A stretch of DNA of 64,000 nucleotides from NCBI GenBank assembly GCA_018806915.1, contig JAGKQI010000088.1, positions 1,364,001 through 1,428,000 on the forward strand. The letters are read 5' to 3'. This document shows, piece by piece, positions 12,001 through 25,400 of the stretch (the first letter of the stretch is position 1; every line of letters begins with the position of its first letter). The stretch is from Phytophthora colocasiae (taxonomy: Eukaryota; Oomycota; Peronosporomycetes; Peronosporales; Peronosporaceae). A program made the position numbers and the translations under genes. The notes beneath the pieces were generated by a model. It ran no database searches and was not told where the DNA came from. It worked only from the letters and a program-made list of their open reading frames with translations.

Positions 12001-15000
12001 CTCCTCCACGATCTCCACCGTCTCGGTCGTCTCCACGGTCACTTCGCTCGTGGACGGCACCTCTTCGGTCGTCTCCGTAGTGGTCACCTCCGTCACCTCG
12101 GTCACTTCCGTCGTCTCCTCAGGCTTGACCTCGGTCGTCTCGACCGTCTCGGTGGTCACTTCCGTCACCTCCGTGGTCTCCTCCTCGGTCTCGGTCGTGC
12201 CCGCAGTCGGCTTGCGCTTCGGCTTGCGGTGCTTCTTCGACTTGGGCTTCTTGCCCTCCGTCACATCGGTCTCCTCCACGATCTCCTCCACGATCTCCAC
12301 CGTCTCGGTCGTCTCCACGGTCACTTCGCTCGTGGACGGCACCTCTTCGGTCGTCTCCGTAGTGGTCACCTCCGTCACCTCGGTCACTTCCGTCGTCTCC
12401 TCAGGCTTGACCTCGGTCGTCTCGACTGTCTCGGTGGTCACTTCCGTCACCTCCGTGGTCTCCTCCTCGGTCTCGGTCGTGCCCGCAGTCGGCTTGCGCT
12501 TCGGCTTGCGGTGCTTCTTCGACTTGGGCTTCTTGCCCTCCGTCACATCGGTCTCCTCCACGATCTCTCCACGATCTCCACCGTCTCGGTCGTCTCCACG
12601 GTCACTTCGCTCGTGAACGGCACCTCTTCGGTCGTCTCCGTAGTGGTCACCTCCGTCACCTCGGTCACTTCCGTCGTCTCCTCAGGCTTGACCTCGGTCG
12701 TCTCGACCGTCTCGGTCGTGCCCGCAGTCGGCTTGCGCTTCGGCTTGCGGTGCTTCTTCGACTTGGGCTTCTTGCCCTCCGTCACATCGGTCTCCTCCAC
12801 GATCTCCTCCACGATCTCCACCGTCTCGGTCGTCTCCACGGTCACTTCGGCTCGTGGACGGCACCTCTCGGTCGTCTCCGTAGTGGTCACCTCCGTCACC
12901 TCGGTCACTTCCGTCGTCTCCTTGTGGCTTGACCTCGGTCGTCTCGACCGTCTCGGTGGTCACTTCCGTCACCTCCGTGGTCTCCTCCTCGGTCTCGGTC
13001 GTGCCCGCAGTCGGCTTGCGCTTCGGCTTGCGGTGCTTCTTCGACTTGGGCTTCTTGCCCTCCGTCACATCGGTCTCCTCCACGATCTCCTCCACGATCT
13101 CCACCGTCTCGGTCGTCTCCACGGTCACTTCGCTCGTGGACGGCACCTCTTCGGTCGTCTCCGTAGTGGTCACCTCCGTCACCTCGGTCACTTCCGTCGT
13201 CTCCTCAGGCTTGACCTCGGTCGTCTCGACCGTCTCGGTGGTCACTTCCGTCACCTCCGTGGTCTCCTCCTCGGTCTCGGTCGTGCCCGCAGTCGGCTTG
13301 CGCTTCGGCTTGCGGTGCTTCTTCGACTTGGGCTTCTTGCCCTCCGTCACATCGGTCTCCTCCACGATCTCCTCCACGATCTCCACCGTCTCGGTCGTCT
13401 CCACGGTCACTTCGCTCGTGGACGGCACCTCTTCGGTCGTCTCCGTAGTGGTCACCTCCGTCACCTCGGTCACTTCCGTCGTCTCCTCAGGCTTGACCTC
13501 GGTCGTCTCGACCGTCTCGGTGGTCACTTCCGTCACCTCCGTGGTCTCCTCCTCGGTCTCGGTCGTGCCCGCAGTCGGCTTGCGCTTCGGCTTGCGGTGC
13601 TTCTTCGACTTGGGCTTCTTGCCCTCCGTCACATCGGTCTCCTCCACGATCTCCTCCACGATCTCCACCGTCTCGGTCGTCTCCACGGTCACTTCGCTCG
13701 TGGACGGCACCTCTTCGGTCGTCTCCGTAGTGGTCACCTCCGTCACCTCGGTCACTTCCGTCGTCTCCTCAGGCTTGACCTCGGTCGTCTCGACCGTCTC
13801 GGTGGTCACTTCCGTCACCTCCGTGGTCTCCTCCTCGGTCTCGGTCGTGCCAGCAGTCGGCTTGCGCTTCGGCTTGCGGTGCTTCTTCGACTTGGGCTTC
13901 TTGCCCTCCGTCACATCGGTCTCCTCCACGATCTCCTCCACGATCTCCACCGTCTCGGTCGTCTCCACGGTCACTTCGCTCGTGGACGGCACCTCTTCGG
14001 TCGTCTCCGTAGTGGTCACCTCCGTCACCTCGGTCACTTCCGTCGTCTCCTCAGGCTTGACCTCGGTCGTCTCGACCGTCTCGGTGGTCACTTCCGTCAC
14101 CTCCGTGGTCTCCTCCTCGGTCTCGGTCGTGCCCGCAGTCGGCTTGCGCTTCGGCTTGCGGTGCTTCTTCGACTTGGGCTTCTTGCCCTCCGTCACATCG
14201 GTCTCCTCCACGATCTCCTCCACGATCTCCACCGTCTCGGTCGTCTCCACGGTCACTTCGCTCGTGGACGGCACCTCTTCGGTCGTCTCCGTAGTGGTCA
14301 CCTCCGTCACCTCGGTCACTTCCGTCGTCTCCTCAGGCTTGACCTCGGTCGTCTCGACCGTCTCGGTGGTCACTTCCGTCACCTCCGTGGTCTCCTCCTC
14401 GGTCTCGGTCGTGCCCGCAGTCGGCTTGCGCTTCGGCTTGCGGTGCTTCTTCGACTTGGGCTTCTTGCCCTCCGTCACATCGGTCTCCTCCACGATCTCC
14501 TCCACGATCTCCACCGTCTCGGTCGTCTCCACGGTCACTTCGCTCGTGGACGGCACCTCTTCGGTCGTCTCCGTAGTGGTCACCTCCGTCACCTCGGTCA
14601 CTTCCGTCGTCTCCTCAGGCTTGACCTCCGGTCGTCTCGACCGTCTCGGTGGTCACTTCCGTCACCTCCGTGGTCTCCTCCTCGGTCTCGGTCGTGCCCG
14701 CAGTCGGCTTGCGCTTCGGCTTGCGGTGCTTCTTCGACTTGGGCTTCTTGCCCTCCGTCACATCGGTCTCCTCCACGATCTCCTCCACGATCTCCACCGT
14801 CTCGGTCGTCTCCACGGTCACTTCGCTCGTGGACGGCACCTCTTCGGTCGTCTCCGTAGTGGTCACCTCCGTCACCTCGGTCACTTCCGTCGTCTCCTCA
14901 GGCTTGACCTCGGTCGTCTCGACCGTCTCGGTGGTCACTTCCGTCACCTCCGTGGTCTCCTCCTCGGTCTCGGTCGTGCCCGCAGTCGGCTTGCGCTTCG

Positions 15001-18000
15001 GCTTGCGGTGCTTCTTCGACTTGGGCTTCTTGCCCTCCGTCACATCGGTCTCCTCCACGATCTCCTCCACGATCTCCACCGTCTCGGTCGTCTCCACGGT
15101 CACTTCGCTCGTGGACGGCACCTCTTCGGTCGTCTCCGTAGTGGTCACCTCCGTCACCTCGGTCACTTCCGTCGTCTCCTCAGGCTTGACCTCGGTCGTC
15201 TCGACCGTCTCGGTGGTCACTTCCGTCACCTCCGTGGTCTCCTCCTCGGTCTCGGTCGTGCCCGCAGTCGGCTTGCGCTTCGGCTTGCGGTGCTTCTTCG
15301 ACTTGGGCTTCTTGCCCTCCGTCACATCGGTCTCCTCCACGATCTCCTCCACGATCTCCACCGTCTCGGTCGTCTCCACGGTCACTTCGCTCGTGGACGG
15401 CACCTCTTCGGTCGTCTCCGTAGTGGTCACCTCCGTCACCTCGGTCACTTCCGTCGTCTCCTCAGGCTTGACCTCGGTCGTCTCGACCGTCTCGGTGGTC
15501 ACTTCCGTCACCTCCGTGGTCTCCTCCTCGGTCTCGGTCGTGCCCGCAGTCGGCTTGCGCTTCGGCTTGCGGTGCTTCTTCGACTTGGGCTTCTTGCCCT
15601 CCGTCACATCGGTCTCCTCCACGATCTCCTCCACGATCTCCACCGTCTCGGTCGTCTCCACGGTCACTTCGCTCGTGGACGGCACCTCTTCGGTCGTCTC
15701 CGTAGTGGTCACCTCCGTCACCTCGGTCACTTCCGTCGTCTCCTCAGGCTTGACCTCGGTCGTCTCGACCGTCTCGGTGGTCACTTCCGTCACCTCCGTG
15801 GTCTCCTCCTCGGTCTCGGTCGTGCCCGCAGTCGGCTTGCGCTTCGGCTTGCGGTGCTTCTTCGACTTGGGCTTCTTGCCCTCCGTCACATCGGTCTCCT
15901 CCACGATCTCCTCCACGATCTCCACCGCACCTCTCGACTCCACGCACACTTCGCTCGTGGACGGCACCTCTTCGGTCGTCTCCGTAGTGGTCACCTCCGT
16001 CACCTCGGTCACTTCCGTCGTCTCCTCAGGCTTGACCTCGGTCGTCTCGACCGTCTCGGTGGTCACTTCCGTCACCTCCGTGGTCTCCTCCTCGGTCTCG
16101 GTCGTGCCCGCAGTCGGCTTGCGCTTCGGCTTGCGGTGCTTCTTCGACTTGGGCTTCTTGCCCTCCGTCACATCGGTCTCCTCCACGATCTCCTCCACGA
16201 TCTCCACCGTCTCGGTCGTCTCCACGGTCACTTCGCTCGTGGACGGCACCTCTTCGGTCGTCTCCGTAGTGGTCACCTCCGTCACCTCGGTCACTTCCGT
16301 CGTCTCCTCAGGCTTGACCTCGGTCGTCTCGACCGTCTCGGTGGTCACTTCCGTCACCTCCGTGGTCTCCTCCTCGGTCTCGGTCGTGCCCGCAGTCGGC
16401 TTGCGCTTCGGCTTGCGGTGCTTCTTCGACTTGGGCTTCTTGCCCTCCGTCACATCGGTCTCCTCCACGATCTCCTCCACGATCTCCACCGTCTCGGTCG
16501 TCTCCACGGTCACTTCGCTCGTGGACGGCACCTCTTCGGTCGTCTCCGTAGTGGTCACCTCCGTCACCTCGGTCACTTCCGTCGTCTCCTCAGGCTTGAC
16601 CTCGGTCGTCTCGACCGTCTCGGTGGTCACTTCCGTCACCTCCGTGGTCTCCTCCTCGGTCTCGGTCGTGCCCGCAGTCGGCTTGCGCTTCGGCTTGCGG
16701 TGCTTCTTCGACTTGGGCTTCTTGCCCTCCGTCACATCGGTCTCCTCCACGATCTCCTCCACGATCACCCCCGTCCCCGGCGTCTCCACGGTCACTTCGC
16801 TCGTGGACGGCACCTCTTCGGTCGTCTCCGTAGTGGTCACCTCCGTCACCTCGGTCACTTCCGTCGTCTCCTCAGGCTTGACCTCGGTCGTCTCGACCGT
16901 CTCGGTGGTCACTTCCGTCACCTCCGTGGTCTCCTCCTCGGTCTCGGTCGTGCCCGCAGTCGGCTTGCGCTTCGGCTTGCGGTGCTTCTTCGACTTGGGC
17001 TTCTTGCCCTCCGTCACATCGGTCTCCTCCACGATCTCCTCCACGATCTCCACCGTCTCGGTCGTCTCCACGGTCACTTCGCTCGTGGACGGCACCTCCT
17101 CAGTCGTCTCCGTAGTGGTCACCTCCGTCACCTCGGTCACTTCCGTCGTCTCCTCAGGCTTGACCTCGGTCGTCTCGACCGTCTCGGTGGTCACTTCCGT
17201 CACCTCCGTGGTCTCCTCCTCGGTCTCGGTCGTGCCCGCAGTCGGCTTGCGCTTCGGCTTGCGGTGCTTCTTCGACTTGGGCTTCTTGCCCTCCGTCACA
17301 TCGGTCTCCTCCACGATCTCCTCCACGATCTCCACCGTCTCGGTCGTCTCCACGGTCACTTCGCTCGTGGACGGCACCTCTTCGGTCGTCTCCGTAGTGG
17401 TCACCTCCGTCACCTCGGTCACTTCCGTCGTCTCCTCAGGCTTGACCTCGGTCGTCTCGACCGTCTCGGTGGTCACTTCCGTCACCTCCGTGGTCTCCTC
17501 CTCGGTCTCGGTCGTGCCCGCAGTCGGCTTGCGCTTCGGCTTGCGGTGCTTCTTCGACTTGGGCTTCTTGCCCTCCGTCACATCGGTCTCCTCCACGATC
17601 TCCTCCACGATCTCCACCGTCTCCGGTCGTCTCCACGGTCACTTCGGCTCGTGGACGGCACCTCTTCGGTCGTCTCCGTAGTGGTCACCTCCGTCACCTC
17701 GGTCACTTCCGTCGTCTCCTCAGGCTTGACCTCGGTCGTCTCGACCGTCTCGGTGGTCACTTCCGTCACCTCCGTGGTCTCCTCCTCGGTCTCGGTCGTG
17801 CCCGCAGTCGGCTTGCGCTTCGGCTTGCGGTGCTTCTTCGACTTGGGCTTCTTGCCCTCCGTCACATCGGTCTCCTCCACGATCTCTCCACGATCTCCAC
17901 CGTCTCGGTCGTCTCCACGGTCACTTCGCTCGTGGACGGCACCTCTTCGGTCGTCTCCGTAGTGGTCACCTCCGTCACCTCGGTCACTTCCGTCGTCTCC

Positions 18001-19477
18001 TCAGGCTTGACCTCGGTCGTCTCGACCGTCTCGGTGGTCACTTCCGTCACCTCCGTGGTCTCCTCCTCGGTCTCGGTCGTGCCCGCAGTCGGCTTGCGCT
18101 TCGGCTTGCGGTGCTTCTTCGACTTGGGCTTCTTGCCCTCCGTCACATCGGTCTCCTCCACGATCTCCTCCACGATCTCCACCGTCTCGGTCGTCTCCAC
18201 GGTCACTTCGCTCGTGGACGGCACCTCTTCGGTCGTCTCCGTAGTGGTCACCTCCGTCACCTCGGTCACTTCCGTCGTCTCCTCAGGCTTGACCTCGGTC
18301 GTCTCGACCGTCTCGGTGGTCACTTCCGTCACCTCCGTGGTCTCCTCCTCGGTCTCGGTCGTGCCCGCAGTCGGCTTGCGCTTCGGCTTGCGGTGCTTCT
18401 TCGACTTGGGCTTCTTGCCCTCCGTCACATCGGTCTCCTCCACGATCTCCTCCACGATCTCCACCGTCTCGGTCGTCTCCACGGTCACTTCGCTCGTGGA
18501 CGGCACCTCTTCGGTCGTCTCCGTAGTGGTCACCTCCGTCACCTCGGTCACTTCCGTCGTCTCCTCAGTCACGTGCTCGGTCGTCTCGACCGTCTCGGTG
18601 GTCACTTCCGTCACCTCCGTGGTCTCCTCCTCGGTCTCGGTCGTGCCCGCAGTCGGCTTGCGCTTCGGCTTGCGGTGCTTCTTCGACTTGGGCTTCTTGC
18701 CCTCCGTCACATCGGTCTCCTCCACGATCTCCTCCACGATCTCCACCGTCTCGGTCGTCTCCACGGTCACTTCGCTCGTGGACGGCACCTCTTCGGTCGT
18801 CTCCGTAGTGGTCACCTCCGTCACCTCGGTCACTTCCGTCGTCTCCTCAGGCTTGACCTCGGTCGTCTCGACCGTCTCGGTGGTCACTTCCGTCACCTCC
18901 GTGGTCTCCTCCTCGGTCTCGGTCGTGCCCGCAGTCGGCTTGCGCTTCGGCTTGCGGTGCTTCTTCGACTTGGGCTTCTTGCCCTCCGTCACATCGGTCT
19001 CCTCCACGATCTCCTCCACGATCTCCACCGTCTCGGTCGTCTCCACGGTCACTTCGCTCGTGGACGGCACCTCTTCGGTCGTCTCCGTAGTGGTCACCTC
19101 CGTCACCTCGGTCACTTCCGTCGTCTCCTCAGGCTTGACCTCGGTCGTCTCGACCGTCTCGGTGGTCACTTCCGTCACCTCCGTGGTCTCCTCCGTGGTA
19201 GCCGGCACTTCATCGGTTACTTCGACCGTCTCGGTGGTCACTTCCGTCACCTCCGTGGTCTCCTCCTCGGTCTCGGTCGTGCCCGCAGTCGGCTTGCGCT
19301 TCGGCTTGCGGTGCTTCTTCGACTTGGGCTTCTTGCCCTCCGTCACATCGGTCTCCTCCACGATCTCCTCCACGATCTCCACCGTCTCGGTCGTCTCCAC
19401 GGTCACTTCGCTCGTGGACGGCACCTCCTCGGTCGTCTCCGTAGTGGTCACCTCCGTCACCTCGGTCACTTCCGACG
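1..19477 (-). repeat. Tandem array of 282-bp units encoding 94 residues (about 69 copies)
   Basis: The period is 282 bp, visible as the same GTGCCCGCAGTCGGCTTGCG start at 1, 283 and 565. Each unit encodes an acidic/Thr part (TTEVTEVTEVTTTETTEEV, then VPSTSEVTVETTETVEIVEE), a basic block (KKPKSKKHRKPKRKP) and a second Thr/Glu part ending ETVETTEVKPEE. Most units are identical at DNA level. Altered units occur at about 1280, 1420-1445, 5281-5296, 5648-5670, 6190-6345, 7595-7640, 8085-8155, 10960-11260, 15925-15952 and 16766-16785. Near 12712 a unit carries a 42-bp in-frame deletion between CTCGGT microrepeats. The array continues beyond position 1. Confidence 0.95.
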
Positions 19478-22400
19478 TCTTCTCAGTCTTGATCTTGGGA
19501 GACTCGATCTGGTTAGTGACAAGTGTTGTCGCGGTTGTTTGTCTAGTGATAGACGGCTTCGCTTCAACCGTCTTCTTAGTGGTGAAGCTTTCGATTTCCT
19601 TCTGGAAACGACGGGGAGATTCTGCCTGATCAGTGGCCGGTCGATACTTCTCTGGTTCCTTACTTTTGAAAAAGGACATAAACCAATTAGGTTCGTCAAC
19701 TTCTTTATCTGAAGTCGTATCTCCACCAATAGGAACTTCTGTTTCAGTCGTTGTCTCCACCTCGATGGTCGTCACGAGCTCGCCGGCGGGGGACGTCTCC
19801 GTGCGCGTGGTCGTGCGCACCGTCTTGGTCACGATGCTACCGTCGGCCTCCTCCGAGCGGAACACCTCCGTCTTCACCGACTCGCCAGGCGCAGCACCAG
19901 CTTCCTCGGTCGAGCTGATCGCAGTCATGCCCTCGGTTGAAGCAATGCTCGACGTTGTCGCAGCCGTCTCGGTGGCGGTCTCCGTCGTCGTCTCCGTCTC
20001 CACCGTTGTGCTCTTGGCACCGCCCTTGGTCTCCGTCTCCGTCGTCGTCTCCACCTCGATGGTCGTCACGAGCTCGCCGGCGCGGGACGTCTCCGTGCGC
20101 GTGGTCGTGCGCACCGTCTTGGTCACGATGCTACCGTCGGCCTCCTCCGAGCGGAACACCTCCGTCTTCACCGACTCGCCAGGCGCAGCACCAGCTTCCT
20201 CGGTCGAGCTGATCGCAGTCATGCCCTCGGTTGAAGCAATGCTCGACGTTGTCGCAGCCGTCTCGGTGGTGGTCTCCGTCGTCGTCTCCGTCTCCACCGT
20301 TGTGCTCTTGGCACCGCCCTTGGTCTCCGTCTCCGTCGTCGTCTCCACCTCGATAGTCGTCACGAGCTCGCCGGCGCGGGACGTCACCGTGCGCGTGGTC
20401 GTGCGCACCGTCTTGGTCACGATGCTACCGTCGGCCTCCTCCGAGCGGAACACCTCCGTCTTCACCGACTCGCCAGGCGCAGCGCCAGCTTCCTCGGTCG
20501 AGCTGATCGCAGTCATGCCCTCGGTTGAAGCAATGCTCGACGTTGTCGCAGCCGTCTCGGTGGCGGTCTCCGTCGTCGTCTCCGTCTCCACCGTTGTGCT
20601 CTTGGCACCGCCCTTGGTCTCCGTCTCCGTCGTCGTCTCCACCTCGATGGTCGTCACGAGCTCGCCGGCGCGGGACGTCACCGTGCGCGTGGTCGTGCGC
20701 ACCGTCTTGGTCACGATGCTACCGTCGGCCTCCTCCGAGCGGAACACCTCCGTCTTCACCGACTCGCCAGGCGCAGCACCAGCTTCCTCGGTCGAGCTGA
20801 TCGCAGTCATGCCCTCGGTTGAAGCAATGCTCGACGTTGTCGCAGCCGTCTCGGTGGTGGTCTCCGTCGTCGTCTCCGTCTCCACCGTTGTGCTCTTGGC
20901 ACCGCCCTTGGTCTCCGTCTCCGTCGTCGTCTCCACCTCGATAGTCGTCACGAGCTCGCCGGCGCGGGACGTCACCGTGCGCGTGGTCGTGCGCACCGTC
21001 TTGGTCACGATGCTACCGTCGGCCTCCTCCGAGCGGAACACCTCCGTCTTCACCGACTCGCCAGGCGCAGCGCCAGCTTCCTCGGTCGAGCTGATCGCAG
21101 TCATGCCCTCGGTTGAAGCAATGCTCGACGTTGTCGCAGCCGTCTCGGTGGCGGTCTCCGTCGTCGTCTCCGTCTCCACCGTTGTGCTCTTGGCACCGCC
21201 CTTGGTCTCCGTCTCCGTCGTCGTCTCCACCTCGATGGTCGTCACGAGCTCGCCGGCGCGGGACGTCTCCGTGCGCGTGGTCGTGCGCACCGTCTTGGTC
21301 ACGATGCTACCGTCGGCCTCCTCCGAGCGGAACACCTCCGTCTTCACCGACTCGCCAGGCGCAGCACCAGCTTCCTCGGTCGAGCTGATCGCAGTCATGC
21401 CCTCGGTTGAAGCAATGCTCGACGTTGTCGCAGCCGTCTCGGTGGCGGTCTCCGTCGTCGTCTCCGTCTCCACCGTTGTGCTCTTGGCACCGCCCTTGGT
21501 CTCCGTCTCCGTCGTCGTCTCCACCTCGATGGTCGTCACGAGCTCGCCGGCGCGGGACGTCACCGTGCGCGTGGTCGTGCGCACCGTCTTGGTCACGATG
21601 CTACCGTCGGCCTCCTCCGAGCGGAACACCTCCGTCTTCACCGACTCGCCAGGCGCAGCACCAGCTTCCTCGGTCGAGCTGATCGCAGTCATGCCCTCGG
21701 TTGAAGCAATGCTCGACGTTGTCGCAGCCGTCTCGGTGGCGGTCTCCGTCGTCGTCTCCGTCTCCACCGTTGTGCTCTTGGCACCGCCCTTGGTCTCCGT
21801 CTCCGTCGTCGTCTCCACCTCGATGGTCGTCACGAGCTCGCCGGCGCGGGACGTCACCGTGCGCGTGGTCGTGCGCACCGTCTTGGTCACGATGCTACCG
21901 TCGGCCTCCTCCGAGCGGAACACCTCCGTCTTCACCGACTCGCCAGGCGCAGCACCAGCTTCCTCGGTCGAGCTGATCGCAGTCATGCCCTCGGTTGAAG
22001 CAATGCTCGACGTTGTCGCAGCCGTCTCGGTGGCGGTCTCCGTCGTCGTCTCCGTCTCCACCGTTGTGCTCTTGGCACCGCCCTTGGTCTCCGTCTCCGT
22101 CGTCGTCTCCACCTCGATGGTCGTCACGAGCTCGCCGGCGCGGGACGTCACCGTGCGCGTGGTCGTGCGCACCGTCTTGGTCACGATGCTACCGTCGGCC
22201 TCCTCCGAGCGGAACACCTCCGTCTTCACCGACTCGCCAGGCGCAGCACCAGCTTCCTCGGTCGAGCTGATCGCAGTCATGCCCTCGGTTGAAGCAATGC
22301 TCGACGTTGTCGCAGCCGTCTCGGTGGCGGTCTCCGTCGTCGTCTCCGTCTCCACCGTTGTGCTCTTGGCACCGCCCTTGGTCTCCGTCTCCGTCGTCGT

Positions 22401-25400
22401 CTCCACCTCGATGGTCGTCACGAGCTCGCCGGCGCGGGACGTCTCCGTGCCGCGTGGTCGTGCGCACCGTCTTGGTCACGATGCTACCGTCGGCCTCCTC
22501 CGAGCGGAACACCTCCGTCTTCACCGACTCGCCAGGCGCAGCGCCAGCTTCCTCGGTCGAGCTGATCGCAGTCATGCCCTCGGTTGAAGCAATGCTCGAC
22601 GTTGTCGCCAGCCGTCTCGGTGGCGGTCTCCGTCGTCGTCTCCGTCTCCACCGTTGTGCTCTTGGCACCGCCCTTGTCTCCGTCTCCGTCGTCGTCTCCA
22701 CCTCGATGGTCGTCACGAGCTCGCCGGCGCGGGACGTCACCGTGCGCGTGGTCGTGCGCACCGTCTTGATAACGAAGCTACCGTCGGCCTCCTCCGAGCG
22801 GAACACCTCCGTCTTCACCGACTCGCCAGGCGCAGCACGCAGCTTCCTCGGTCGAGCTGATCGCAGTCATGCCCTCGGTTGAAGCAATGCTCGACGTTGT
22901 CGCAGCCGTCTCGGTGGTGGTCTCCGTCGTCGTCTCCGTCTCCACCGTTGTGCTCTTGGCACCGCCCTTGGTCTCCGTCTCCGTCGTCGTCTCCACCTCG
23001 ATGGTCGTCACGAGCTCGCCGGCGCGGGACGTCACCGTGCGCGTGGTCGTGCGCACCGTCTTGGTCACGATGCTACCGTCGGCCTCCTCCGAGCGGAACA
23101 CCTCCGTCTTCACCGACTCGCCAGGCGCAGCACCAGCTTCCTCGGTCGAGCTGATCGCAGTCATGCCCTCGGTTGAAGCAATGCTCGACGTTGTCGCAGC
23201 CGTCTCGGTGGCGGTCTCCGTCGTCGTCTCCGTCTCCACCGTTGTGCTCTTGGCACCGCCCTTGGTCTCCGTCTCCGTCGTCGTCTCCACCTCGATGGTC
23301 GTCACGAGCTCGCCGGCGCGGGACGTCTCCGTGCGCGTGGTCGTGCGCACCGTCTTGGTCACGATGCTACCGTCGGCCTCCTCCGAGCGGAACACCTCCG
23401 TCTTCACCGACTCGCCAGGCGCAGCGCCCAGCTTCCTCGGTCGAGCTGATCGCAGTCATGCCCTCGGTTGAAGCAATGCTCGACGTTGTCGCAGCCGTCT
23501 CGGTGGCGGTCTCCGTCGTCGTCTCCGTCTCCACCGTTGTGCTCTTGGCACCGCCCTTGGTCTCCGTCTCCGTCGTCGTCTCCACCTCGATAGTCGTCAC
23601 GAGCTCGCCGGCGCGGGACGTCACCGTGCGCGTGGTCGTGCGCACCGTCTTGGTCACGATGCTACCGTCGGCCTCCTCCGAGCGGAACACCTCCGTCTTC
23701 ACCGACTCGCCAGGCGCAGCACCAGCTTCCTCGGTCGAGCTGATCGCAGTCATGCCCTCGGTTGAAGCAATGCTCGACGTTGTCGCAGCCGTCTCGGTGG
23801 CGGTCTCCGTCGTCGTCTCCGTCTCCACCGTTGTGCTCTTGGCACCGCCCTTGGTCTCCGTCTCCGTCGTCGTCTCCACCTCGATGGTCGTCACGAGCTC
23901 GCCGGCGCGGGACGTCACCGTGCGCGTGGTCGTGCGCACCGTCTTGGTCACGATGCTACCGTCGGCCTCCTCCGAGCGGAACACCTCCGTCTTCACCGAC
24001 TCGCCAGGCGCAGCGCCAGCTTCCTCCGGTCGAGCTGATCGCAGTCATGCCCTCGGTTGAAGCAATGCTCGACGTTGTCGCAGCCGTCTCGGTGGCGGTC
24101 TCCGTCGTCGTCTCCGTCTCCACCGTTGTGCTCTTGGCACCGCCCTTGGTCTCCGTCTCCGTCGTCGTCTCCACCTCGATAGTCGTCACGAGCTCGCCGG
24201 CGCGGGACGTCACCGTGCGCGTGGTCGTGCGCACCGTCTTGGTCACGATGCTACCGTCGGCCTCCTCCGAGCGGAACACCTCCGTCTTCACCGACTCGCC
24301 AGGCGCAGCACCAGCTTCCTCGGTCGAGCTGATCGCAGTCATGCCCTCGGTTGAAGCAATGCTCGACGTTGTCGCAGCCGTCTCGGTGGCGGTCTCCGTC
24401 GTCGTCTCCGTCTCCACCGTTGTGCTCTTGGCACCGCCCTTGGTCTCCGTCTCCGTCGTCGTCTCCACCTCGATGGTCGTCACGAGCTCGCCGGCGCGGG
24501 ACGTCACCGTGCGCGTGGTCGTGCGCACCGTCTTGGTCACGATGCTACCGTCGGCCTCCTCCGAGCGGAACACCTCCGTCTTCACCGACTCGCCAGGCGC
24601 AGCACCAGCTTCCTCGGTCGAGCTGATCGCAGTCATGCCCTCGGTTGAAGCAATGCTCGACGTTGTCGCAGCCGTCTCGGTGGTGGTCTCCGTCGTCGTC
24701 TCCGTCTCCACCGTTGTGCTCTTGGCACCGCCCTTGGTCTCCGTCTCCGTCGTCGTCTCCACCTCGATAGTCGTCACGAGCTCGCCGGCGCGGGACGTCA
24801 CCGTGCGCGTGGTCGTGCGCACCGTCTTGGTCACGATGCTACCGTCGGCCTCCTCCGAGCGGAACACCTCCGTCTTCACCGACTCGCCAGGCTGCAGCAC
24901 CAGCTTCCTCGGTCGAGCTGATCGCAGTCATGCCCTCGGTTGAAGCAATGCTCGACGTTGTCGCAGCCGTCTCGGTGGCGGTCTCCGTCGTCGTCTCCGT
25001 CTCCACCGTTGTGCTCTTGGCACCGCCCTTGGTCTCCGTCTCCGTCGTCGTCTCCACCTCGATGGTCGTCACGAGCTCGCCGGCGCGGGACGTCACCGTG
25101 CGCGTGGTCGTGCGCACCGTCTTGGTCACGATGCTACCGTCGGCCTCCTCCGAGCGGAACACCTCCGTCTTCACCGACTCGCCAGGCGCAGCGCCAGCTT
25201 CCTCGGTCGAGCTGATCGCAGTCATGCCCTCGGTTGAAGCAATGCTCGACGTTGTCGCAGCCGTCTCGGTGGCGGTCTCCGTCGTCGTCTCCGTCTCCAC
25301 CGTTGTGCTCTTGGCACCGCCCTTGGTCTCCGTCTCCGTCGTCGTCTCCACCTCGATGGTCGTCACGAGCTCGCCGGCGCGGGACGTCACCGTGCGCGTG

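Noticed and set aside
1..19700. Very long plus-strand reading frames (up to about 1,677 codons) with Leu/Arg/His-rich or Ser/Val-rich translations
   Set aside because: They are antisense to the repeat gene. With a 282-bp period any stop-free frame stays open through every unit. They do not extend into the unique linker or N-terminal region as plausible protein.
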